Source: Oscheius dolichura (lineage: Eukaryota > Nematoda > Chromadorea > Rhabditida > Rhabditidae). Taken from it: DNA of 64,000 bases. The stretch's first letter is position 1, and the number at the start of each line of letters is the position of its first letter. The notes beneath the pieces were generated by a model. It saw only the letters and a list, made by a program, of their open reading frames with translations, searched no databases and had not been told where the DNA came from. This document shows positions 44,305 to 53,113 of the stretch, in pieces. The position numbers and the translations under genes were made by a program. The DNA is taken from NCBI GenBank assembly GCA_932521035.1, contig OW051496.1:10292001-10356000 (forward strand). Direction: 5' to 3'.

Positions 44305-44532
44305 ATGGCGAAGCTAGATAAAACTGTGAAGCCTCTTACAAACATCGAACTCTTAGAATTTGCAGAAATATTGGGAATCAAGGATTTTAGAGGAGTCTTT
44401 ATGAGAGATACTTTACCTTCTAAGATTAAAGAAAGAGAAGTAGGAATTCTCAATCTAGATTCTTCTAGTGGTAAAGGTACTCATTGGGTTTGTTATTCTA
44501 AAAATGAGGAAAAAATTTATTGTCATAAATAA
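44305..44532 (+). pseudogene. Truncated Maverick cysteine protease (adenain-like)
   Basis: A 75-residue frame opens with ATG and contains the family's N-terminal block: PLTNIELLEFAEILGI, DFRGVFMRDTLP, GILNLDSSSG and KGTHWVCYSK, where the His is the first catalytic residue. Full-length Maverick proteases are roughly 200 residues. The part with the acidic residue and the catalytic Cys is missing, and the frame ends soon after at YCHK. It is a fragment, presumably left by the internal deletion that created the miniature element. Matching by eye is to adenovirus/Polinton proteases of the C48/C5 type. Confidence 0.82.
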
Positions 44533-44577
44533 TTATATATCAAACGAGAAAATCCCATAATAAATGTACAAGAACAT

Positions 44578-45283
44578 TCATTGTTTAACAAGCTTGAAGT
44601 TCTTATTGCGCCAGTCGACGATGATTGATAGCCCCAAATGTTGCATTGCATCCGCGCCAAGGATGTTGACTTCTGCGAAGTGGGCTTTGGAGACTTGGCA
44701 TTCAATTTTAGTCGTTTCATCCTGAACATTTGAAATGAAACAGTAAACTCTAGGAAAAAGAAAACAAACCTGAATAGAGAAACTGTAGAGAGTGTGTGTA
44801 ACATTTCCCATACCCATAAGAGCTTCCAACGACTTCAAAGACAGGCAAGTGAATGGGGATCCAGTGTTCACCAAAAACCAGACATTGATGGCACTTGAAT
44901 TCGGTCTGCCTGCAAGTTTTTGTTATTGCAACTAAGTTAGCGTAAACACTACCAGAACGTCGACAAATCAGCGGAATCATATAGCGAAGGTTTCTACCAT
45001 GAATTCTACCCGTTACTGGAAATGGAGACGAAGAAAACGATCCGGCGGACAAGTGCTCAACGTCGTTATCGTGACCGATCTGAAAAACACAAATATTAGG
45101 TATAATAGTAAAAATTCATCTTACCTCTACAAGTTCTTCGTTGTTAATATCCGATACCAAAACATCAAATTCATCGTAGGGGAGAGCGAGCTTCTGCCAC
45201 GACTCATCTGACGACGAACTCTAAAAAAGATAAATCAATTTAGAAACACATAAATTTATGCTTACCTTGTTGTGTTCGCTCAT
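44578..45283 (-). CDS. Retropepsin-like aspartic protease homologue, cargo of mini-Maverick
   Basis: Five exons (45283-45266, 45220-45125, 45079-44998, 44909-44770, 44721-44578) close to 159 residues with GT-AG introns of 45-88 nt. An acidic N-terminus (MSEHNKSSSSDESW) is followed by a retropepsin-like fold: WFLVNTGSPFTCLSLKSLE where the catalytic DTG/DSG should be, then VNILGADAMQHLGLSIIVDW, the typical hydrophobic-Gly strand near the end. The motif reads NTG, so the catalytic Asp is Asn. It may be inactive, or act as a binding or inhibitory protein. The gene is open, spliced and undamaged although the element around it is gutted. It could be a captured host gene or an original Maverick cargo gene. 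Confidence 0.78.
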
Positions 45284-45313
45284 GTTGACCGACCAACTGC
45301 TTGATGATTGCTG

Positions 45314-45441
45314 CTAATTTTCTGTATTTTGAGCATCTTTTTCTAATGAAAATCAATAAAATGATTGAAAAATGCTTGAAATTGTTGAAAATTCAGAAAT
45401 GGGTGGAATGACCGTCCAGCCAGAACAATTATAATACTGCT
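45314..45441 (-). repeat. Right terminal inverted repeat of mini-Maverick
   Basis: Inverted partner of 44089-44216, followed by CGTACC at 45442. Confidence 0.93.
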
Positions 45442-45624
45442 CGTACCTCTCTTTTAAAAAATGTATAAACAACTGTAACTGCTAGAGAATAAAGAATTTG
45501 ACATATAGAAGTAAAAGTAAACCAATTGCTGGCTCCTGGTCGAGTAGAATCAATAAATAAAGGAAAAACGCGCAGGGATACCCAAATTAGCAGATGAAAC
45601 ACAGAAATCACACAAAATTGAAGA
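45442..45624 (-). pseudogene. Partial copy of the serpentine-receptor last exon
   Basis: Matches 46049-46231, the final exon of the receptor gene downstream, with a few base differences (for example AATAAAG against AGAAAG). It lies just right of the Maverick insertion. The six remaining bases plus the exon's 3' end lie left of the element, so the element landed in this exon copy. Confidence 0.85.
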
Positions 45625-45646
45625 ATTTGACATATAGAAGTAAAAG
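45625..45646. repeat. 22-bp filler at the local duplication junction
   Basis: This stretch is identical to sequence about 133 bp upstream (from about 45492) and is found at the junction between the two duplicate copies. It looks like a templated insertion made during end joining. Confidence 0.75.
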
Positions 45647-45886
45647 GATCGGCCTTCGTCGGAACCGACAAGGCGCCTGGATCTGGACAGATGGTTCTGC
45701 TGTTTCCTACAGCTTTTGGCAAGATTCTCCTGGGAATAAAAGCTGCGTTGCTCAGGTGGGATACTGTAGTCTCTTTATTTTCATGGAATAATATCGTTGC
45801 AGGACTCTGCAACCCTGGAATGGATGACTGTCCGTTGCGGGGTGAAAATACACAAATATGTCTGCAAAAAACTGGCGAAAACATGA
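45647..45886 (+). pseudogene. Partial duplicate of the C-type lectin 3' half
   Basis: Starts at GATCGGCCTTCG in the middle of lectin exon 2 and runs through intron 2 and exon 3 to the TGA, offset by 1,966 from the parent gene. It has no signal peptide or first half, so it is not functional as it stands. Confidence 0.88.
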
Positions 45887-46032
45887 AATTCTCCATATTC
45901 TCTATCTTCTGTGACTATTATTCGATGAAGTCGCTTGAATACTTTGAATTGTTGATCGTCCTCCGTCGTTTTCTCGCTTCCAAGAGCAAAATATTGCTCT
46001 AACCTGGAGAAATTCTCTTTTTCTTTACGAAT

Positions 46033-47284
46033 TTATATAAATATATGCCGTACCTCTCTATTAAAAAATGTATAAACAACTGTAACTGCTAGAGAAGAAA
46101 GAATTTGACATATAGAAGTAAAAGTAAACCAATTGCTGGCTCCTGGTTGAGTAGAATCAATAAATAAAGGAAAAACGCGCAGGGATACCCAAATTAGCAG
46201 ATGAAACACAGAGATCACACAAAATTGAAGAGCATAACTGGAAAATATTATTAGAAAATGGAAAACAATAGAAAAAAACTAAAGAATTTGAGTTTTGATT
46301 GAAAAGTTGACAATAATTACGAGAAATAACAACCCACACATATTCTCTCCTCCTGTTTCGATTATTAGATGATGCCGTTTTATCTGCTGCTCTTTTTATA
46401 TTTATATAAATCTAAAAAAAGTATAATTATCCTCCTAAATGATAAAAAATCCACCAGAATATAGCAAATAGCACAAAATGACGAAGTAAACACGTTCACC
46501 GGCGTGTGAACATACAAATTCGAATAATTCGACATTCCTGGTTTTAGCTGATATGTAAACGACATTTTCTCATGGTCATGCAGAAACCTGGAAGCATTTG
46601 ATGGTGATGTGTGAGCTCACATGCAACAAGGGGCGATGAGGTTGACATAAATGGCTAGACCGATGGATACGAAGAAGATGGCCACGGTCAAGAAGAAGAC
46701 AAGACGATAACTAAATAGCTTACCCCGGTCTAGACAGATTACAATCAATCTGAAAGAAGAACCTCATGGAGAAGGGAAAAAAAGAAACCTATTAAGTGCT
46801 ACAAGAATATGGGCAAAAGAGATGATAAACCACATACTGGCTGCTTCTACAGAGAGAGCAACCGCCAGATAATGGTATTTCTCTCCCCAGAAGATAAAGC
46901 TCTAGAAACGTAAATAAATAGGAAGCCGTCTTCTTTTCTTCAACTTACATCTGTTATGATACAAGGACCGAGATATACGATATAATTGAACAAGGTCATC
47001 GCGTCTGCAGCAATATTAGCTGCAGAAAAGACATAAATGGGCGATTTTCTAAAAGGAATGCAGAAAATAATATAAGACCCGTAATACCTTTGAATAAAGG
47101 CTAATTTGAATACAATGACAAGCATTGCAACGCACCAGACAATTGAAATTGTTGAGAACAATTCAAGAAAAATACCCAAGAAGAATTTCAGACTCATGAC
47201 AGCGTGACTACGTGCGGTGACTGAGTCAGACACGCCTTTTGCGTGGAGCAGCCAGCATTCACACGGTAGAAACCTCGACTTCAT
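46033..47284 (-). CDS. Seven-transmembrane serpentine receptor
   Basis: Seven exons (47284-47088, 47048-46949, 46901-46789, 46749-46621, 46587-46455, 46411-46338, 46237-46033) close to 316 residues, normal for nematode chemoreceptors. Hydrophobic segments appear in order: TM1 LKFFLGIFLELFSTISIVWC; TM2 IYVFSAANIAADAMTLFNYI; TM3 ending SFAHILVALNRLIVICLDRG, with the NR/DRG turn of the srx/srt-like superfamilies; TM4 RLVFFLTVAIFFVSIGLAIY; TM5 VFTSSFCAICYIL; a basic third loop (NNRNRRREY); TM6 VISVFHLLIWVSL; and TM7 ILSSLAVTVVYTFFNREVR. The ligand and exact family are unknown. The last exon was duplicated to the left, and that copy took the Maverick insertion; this copy keeps the uninterrupted CGTACC site (46049-46054). 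Confidence 0.82.
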
Positions 47285-47396
47285 TCTAATTTCATGCTGA
47301 CAGAACAAATTTTAGTGGGTTAAACGTAATTTATTATAAGAAAAAAAAATAAGTTCAAACAAATAAACATACACTATGTATAAATAAAACTTGTAG

Positions 47397-49439
47397 TTAT
47401 AGAGCAGATGAATCTCTTTTGCACAATGACATTTCATAGTATTCAATAATATTTCTCCAGTTGAGATATAAAGCCCCAAGTTGTGAAGCAAGTACTGGCG
47501 AAATTTGCAAGTTCATGAAAAACTAAAATAAAGAATAAAAGAGATCATTATAAAGACTTACGTCTGGTGTAAATTTGTGATACAGATCGCCAAGAGTGCG
47601 AATATCCTTCTTGTTGAATTTCTCCATGAGAACTGATGTTTCAACACCACAAATAGGTTGTAAGAAACGGATAATTGGAGTTGTCCTATTCCAGTCACGC
47701 ATGTGCTCTGCAGCATGAGATATAACAGGGCTCTCGGCCTTTTTCCGGATCTCCATACTACTGACGTACTGCATCATTTCACAGTACGCGTCATATCCAG
47801 ATACCTACAATAAAAAATACATAAAATGACTTTTAAAACGTACATATATAGGATAGACGTCAGTAACAACACGCGGAAAGATATATTCTGGTTTTATCTC
47901 TTCTTTAAAAGGCAAAATCTTCATCACAGGATTATCGAGCGGACTTGCAGAGTTCCACTCGTATCTAACTTTCGACTTGACAATATCACGATGTGGAACT
48001 TCACAGACACGAAGCCCCATCTGTCTGATGGCAATATCTTTACCACTGTAAATAATTAAATCAATTAGAATTATAGCAAAAAATATTACCTGCTGTCCGT
48101 TAAAGTGAAGACGAGCTGCCATTCTTTTTCAGAACCTTGACGACACGAGTTTCTACAGAGAAACAAGAGATCGCATCTATCCGGAATTGGTGAAATGACA
48201 AATCCATGTCCTTCCGGGTAACTGAGAGATTGGGCGCTAGGGTCTGTAGAAATCATCAATTGATCACGCCAGATAGTATCTAAATCTAATATGATAAACT
48301 TCAATGTAGAATATACTGTCGCCTTCCTTATGGTTGGAGCATCTTATTGGAACTTTGTTTTTAATTTTGGTGAACATCACTTGCACTTTGAGTTTAGCCT
48401 GCTGTCGAGGAAAATTTTCAACTCCAATAGTAAATGGAACAAGAGTAGGCCGGCCTCGGCAGAAAACAAAATATTCCGAGTCGGGATCTTCAGTTATCGT
48501 CTAGAAACATCCAAATAACTAGAAATAGATCTGATGAACTGACCCCTCCGACATAGTCAAAGTTTTTCGATCTTCCTTTCTCCTGGGGAATCAGAAAAGT
48601 ACGAAGTCTAGGGCCGCTACAAAAATAATTCATTAGAAACGTAGAGAGCTTACTTCATCAAAGTAGCAAGACTCGTGATGTTTTGTGAGAGCTCACTGGG
48701 AGCTGTTACAGTACTGTCAACCGTTGGCGCCACCTTCTCGTTTACCACACGGATAGCCTGAGCGTACTGATCCCGTATATTAGATACAATCCCTGCTACA
48801 GTCTTCGGATCATGATCGACGCAATTGAGGTTGTAGAGAGCTTGAAACGGCGACACGGAGTTGTTGTGATTTGACTCGCTAAGAATGCTGTTTTCAGACG
48901 ACTCAATTCTAGCTTTCTTTGCACTAAAATTTCTTTTAAGACGTCGGAAAACATGAGAACACATACGGCTTTTCGGAGAAGTGGGATTCATTAAGCTCGA
49001 AATTATTAGAAATAGGATGCTTCAGCTCTTGACTAAGGTTGCTTAATTGCGGAAGAGTTTCTGTAGCAGGCGTCATCATAACCTTTAATATCTGCAATAT
49101 TCGCGATAGGCAAGGCACAAGAAATAGCTTACCTGACTTGCAGATGCAGAAAATGAGGAGTCGCCATTATCTCCTTGCGGCGTTAGTTCACTGCTGAGAG
49201 TTGACAAAACGTGTGCGAGTTCTTCACGTTCTCCTTGGCTGAGACCTAAAATATACAATTACTGATGAGTTTACAATGCCTGCAATGTAAATATTTCCAT
49301 TTTACCTACTTTGGAAACTCAGCAATATATCCTTTATGTCTTGAGAATTCATGATCTGTTGTAAAAGACCATTTTCTTTTTGAGCATATGATGAGGAAGG
49401 ATCATCAGGATCCTCCGGCTCCTTTTTGAGGTTCTGCAT
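47397..49439 (-). CDS. cep-1: p53-family transcription factor (CEP-1-like)
   Basis: Ten exons (49439-49310, 49245-49133, 49091-48967, 48923-48654, 48616-48544, 48500-48317, 48285-48090, 48045-47844, 47804-47562, 47522-47397) close to 553 residues; C. elegans CEP-1 is 644. The N-terminus is acidic and Ser-rich. The p53 DNA-binding core shows LKVQVMFTKIKNKVPIRCSN followed by HKEGD (first two Zn ligands, C and H), FLCRNSCRQG (last two Cys), LVFTLTDSSGKDIAI and LRVCEVPHRD, matching human RVCACPGRD including the DNA-contact Arg equivalent to R273. A C-terminal SAM-like region follows (PIIRFLQPICGVETSVLM, then FNKKDIRTLGDLYHKF), as in CEP-1. It acts in germline DNA-damage apoptosis in C. elegans. 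One intron (48316-48286) is only 31 nt. Confidence 0.9.
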
Positions 49440-49890
49440 TTAGTTTGTTTCCAATGTCTGAAAATATGCATATTTTCAGTTTGTAAATGAACAATTATGT
49501 TGAAAAGACAAGAACACAGCAAAATCTAGTAAGGCAGCAACAACAAAAACACGAAGAAATGAAAAAAAAAAACGTAGGAAAAGAAAAAACTTTTTTTAGT
49601 CAACGCTTATTTTTCCTGTCAAGAGTTCTTCGCCCGCTATTTTCAAATATACGATATATCTTTATACGAATATACGATATTTGGACTTCCTTTTCTTGGT
49701 TTCTCTCGTTCTCTACTTGCCAAAATGATTTACTATAAGCAAGTGAATTGAAGGAACAACTGTATCCTTTCCAACTTATAGTTTTTATAATGTTTGCATG
49801 CTACTTTTTGAAACGGACTACGTATACGACACCAGTATCCCTACTTTTAAAGCGCTAGCGTGTCTGTCTGTCTGTGCGTTGACCTGTCGA
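49440..49890. other. Upstream of cep-1, no firm gene
   Basis: A plus-strand ATG frame at 49487 gives a Lys/Gln-rich 83-residue peptide (QQQQKHEEMKKKN) without a domain. It could be a small divergent gene but is not supported further. A (CTGT)n-like run (GTCTGTCTGTCTGTGCG) lies at about 49861-49877. Confidence 0.4.
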
Positions 49891-49891
49891 G

Positions 49892-50213
49892 ATTTCGTGG
49901 CGCAGTACGAAGTGGGCGGGCGCGCGGTCTGAGAGGTCGCGGGTTCGATCCCCGCTGGCGTCAAACCCTTTTGCTTTTTTGTTTTGAAATCATCGACACT
50001 GCCCAAGTATTCGTGAAGAAATTTTCGTTGCGGGGCCCGTTCGCGGTGGGACCCCAGTCGACAGGTCGATGGTTCGGTTCCCCCTTCGGTCAACTTCTTT
50101 TGCTTTGTCTATTTAGCATTTTTATACTGTTGTAAAATGTATTCGCTGTGGTACCCGTTCGTGATGGGACCCCAATCAAGAGGTCGAGGGTTCGACTCCT
50201 TCTTCGGCCAAAA
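49892..50213 (+). repeat. Three tandem tRNA-like sequences
   Basis: Three similar B-box sequences at about 49896-49963, 50027-50094 and 50144-50210: GGGTTCGATCCCCGC, TGGTTCGGTTCCCCC and GGGTTCGACTCC. Each is followed by CAA and a TTTTG/T-rich stretch. The second and third share CCCGTTCG, TGGGACCCCA and AGGTCGA. None folds into a complete cloverleaf with a paired acceptor, so this is probably a tRNA-derived repeat array. Confidence 0.6.
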
Positions 50214-52261
50214 TCTTTTGTTTTTCCTACTGGACGCGGGAAGGGGAAAGAGCGGGAGGGACTGGACGGAGACAGGGGGAAGAGCGGAAGAGACTGGACG
50301 CGGAGGGTAACCTCAAGCCCCCGAAGGGGGGTCGAAACGGCTCGTTGGCCATTTATGATTTGTTTTACGATTTTGAGCAAAACTAGACATTTTTAGATTT
50401 CTCTGCTCTGTAGGATCGATCAAGCATAATAAAATCTACTAGAATGAGTTTTTTTTTCAAAAAAATTGAACGGCCTCCCAGGGTCACAAGGTTGTCTAAT
50501 GTACTATTGTTTTCCTCCGGCTAAACAACTCGTAAAGAAAGAAAAAAGCTCTGCTCCTTGAGGTTCAGCTGTTTCCTGCCCCAACCGAACATCAAAGCAC
50601 ATATGATCACTGCTATAGGAACAATTATGCCTTCCAAACGGAGAGAGTCGGATTGCGAAAGCCTTTTCCCTTAGGCTGAGTCATTTTGTGCTCTTCTCGC
50701 CGTTTTGTTTGTTTTCGGATGTCTCCCTCTCGCCGTATTCACATTGTTGCTGTTTGCTGTTCTTCTTCTTCTTCGGCAAGCTGTATATTTTATTTTTCTC
50801 ATGTAATATTCGTATTTCTATAGAGTATTCCTACTATTTTCCTCTCGCGCATGAAATTCGCAACCCTCTTTCCCGAAATGACCCGTCGCCATCCATTACG
50901 CCTCGTCGTGCCTTTCTCTCTCTCCCTGAAAAAGGTTGTCCCGAAAATTACTACTCCTGACCATATATAGTCCATTTCCAATGGATATTCCACGGGAAAA
51001 CCTCTTCGTTACGGGACCAGGAAACGTTTAAACTTGGTACCACCGCGGAGACGTGCCGCCAAATTTGAATCCATGGAATATCCGTTTTTTTAAAAAAATA
51101 ATTCTATTTTTTATTGTTTTCTATAATGTTTCTCTATTTTTTCTCTCTCTAAATTTCCACTAGCCACTGGCCACCCCTCTGGCGTTATCGAGTTCTATCC
51201 TCCCATGTTTCGTCGCTCTAATTATGTCAGCAAGCGTCGTCCCGTCGCGCTTCTCGTCCCCCCTCCGGTCTATACTAGTTCTCAAGTGGCATTCTCTTCT
51301 TTCTCTTCTCTCTATTTTTTATTATCTAGTCAATTGTAAGAACAGACTTCTTCTTCCCTCCAAAACTAAATGACAAGTTTCAAGATCAACAGCGCTTTTC
51401 ATCAAGTGGATCGGTCAACACAGAAACTTCCCGTTTGACTATCTCCCCCCTCTCTCTTGTTCTTTTCCTCGAAGATTAGTAGAGCTATAAAATGAACCGG
51501 ATGGTAGAAGGAACGGGGAATCTTATGCTCTAATTAGTTTATGGAAGAGATTCTCATTTACACACCAGTCCAGACCGGGGAGAAGACGTTAATCACATTT
51601 AACCCCCCGGGCGGCGCTTCCTCGTACAAATGGCAGAGATCCTGCCTGGAAATCTTCATATATAGTCCCTTTCCAACGGATATTATACGGATTCAAATTA
51701 GGCGCGTCTCCGCTACGGGACCAGGGTTAAACGCTTCCTGGTCCCGCAGCGCAAGCGTTAATATTAGTTTTTATCCGTTGGAAATGTAGAAGCCAGCCCC
51801 CTGCTCCTCTGGCCAAATCCCAGCCATGATCCACCAGCCTTCCAGCTGTCTGGCCGTGGCATGAATCCATTTTTCCCTGTCTCTTTTCCCCCAATCCCGT
51901 CATTCGAACGGAGTTTACAGCTGCTGCCATGACCCTGGAAAACGGCCCCTTCGCTTTTCTCTCTCTTCCCGAACGTGTGACACAGCTGCCTTTCCCTTGT
52001 CTCTCTCTCTCTCTTTCTGTTTCCCTTATTACCATCGTCCCTTCCGTCTCCCTCTGCCAGGGTTGGTTGACAATTGAATTCTTCTCGTTACGCCTCTCTC
52101 CCCTTCCCGTTGTGTTGTTATCTGTCCTTGTGGATCTCTGAAACAGGCAAATCCGGGGGGAGCGAGGGGGGAAGTCAACCGGGGAGGGGGTGGCGGGGGG
52201 CACCTGTTCTTTTTCTTACTTTACGATCACTTCTCTTTACTTCCAGGGTTCCTCGTTAACT
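50214..52261. other. Intergenic with family-D repeats
   Basis: Pyrimidine-rich, with no gene model. Two copies of a foldback sequence are seen: 50955-51085 (TCCATTTCCAATGGATATTC at one end, TTTGAATCCATGGAATATCC at the other) and 51655-51790 (AGTCCCTTTCCAACGGATAT ... TTTTATCCGTTGGAAATG). Both include GGGACCAGG and GTCTCCGC/GGAGACG blocks. Confidence 0.5.
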
Positions 52262-53113
52262 ATTAGGTTGTAACATAAGTCTTGTCCCTGGGTTTCCCAC
52301 AAATCCCCGTGCTCCAATTCTTTTTCGGTTATATTCTACGCCTCGTTTTATGGTTATCCACCAATTTTCAGTTCATTTGCATGTCACCGTGAATTTGACA
52401 ACCGAAAAAAGGCGCCAAACCTTAGGTGGCTAGGTCAATTTCGCTTCCAAAAACTCTGATTTTGGTACCATTCGACTCCCCTCAATGAGACAAATCTAGT
52501 GGTGCAAAAATCATCTCGATCGGAAACGATTTGACGGGGTTACACTCTTCCGAAATTTGAACTTGACCTCCCCTTTGTGATACATATGGCTCAATGCGAT
52601 GTCGGTTGCGCGGCGTCTATCACTTCCGAGTTCGACTCCCGCCGCTGGCAAAACATTTTTGCATTTATTTCACAGCTGATAGACATGTTTTCCTCTATTC
52701 TTACTCGTTTTGTGTGCTGAGGTTCGCACCGGGAGTCGAACTCGGAAGTGATAGACGCCGCGCAACCGACATCGCATTGAGCCATATGTATCACAACGGG
52801 GAGGTCGAGTTCCAATTTAGGAAGGGTGTAACCCCGTCAAATCGTTTCCGATCGAGATGATTTCTGCACCACTGGATTTGTCTCATTGAGAGGAGTCGAA
52901 TGGTACCAAAATCAGAGTTTTTGGAAGCGAAATTGATCTAGTCACCCAAAGTTTGGCGCCTTTTTTCGATTGTCAAAATTCACGGTGACATGCAAATGAA
53001 CTGAAAATTGGTGGATAACCATAAAACGAGGCGTAGAATATAACCGAAAAAGAATTGGAGCACGGGGATTTGTGGGAAACCCAGGGACAAGACTTATGTT
53101 ACAACCTAATAGC
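52262..53113. mobile_element. Long hairpin element with mariner-like ends and tRNA-like arms
   Basis: About 375-bp arms (52262-52637 and 52738-53113) are inverted copies roughly 95% alike, with a ~100-bp loop. The outer ends read TTAGGTTGTAACATAAGTCT, flanked by TA, which resembles the irritans/Himar mariner ends (AGGTTGG...ATAAGT). Each arm also carries a tRNA-like A/B box pair (ATGGCTCAATGCGATGTCGG; GAGTTCGACTCCCG). No transposase frame is present. RNA from this locus would form a very long hairpin. Confidence 0.8.

Larger units (their letters stand above)
44089..45441. mobile_element. Miniature Maverick/Polinton-derived element
   Basis: 1,353 bp with 128-bp terminal inverted repeats (44089-44216 and 45314-45441) that differ at one base. 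It begins AGCAGTATTATAATTG and is flanked by a 6-bp target duplication. AG-starting inverted ends and 6-bp duplications are hallmarks of Mavericks/Polintons. Inside are a truncated adenain-like protease frame (+) and a complete spliced gene (-) for an aspartic-protease-like protein. The polymerase, integrase, packaging ATPase and capsid genes of the full 15-20 kb element are absent, so it must have moved using enzymes from elsewhere. Confidence 0.9.

Noticed and set aside
45429-45896. 155-codon minus-strand frame spanning the duplication junction
   Set aside because: It is a chance fusion of the reverse of the lectin copy with the receptor exon copy across the filler. No start or splice logic.
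49487-49738. 83-codon Lys/Gln-rich frame divergent from cep-1
   Set aside because: ATG-initiated but compositionally biased, without a domain or stop-proximal signals. Kept only as a note.
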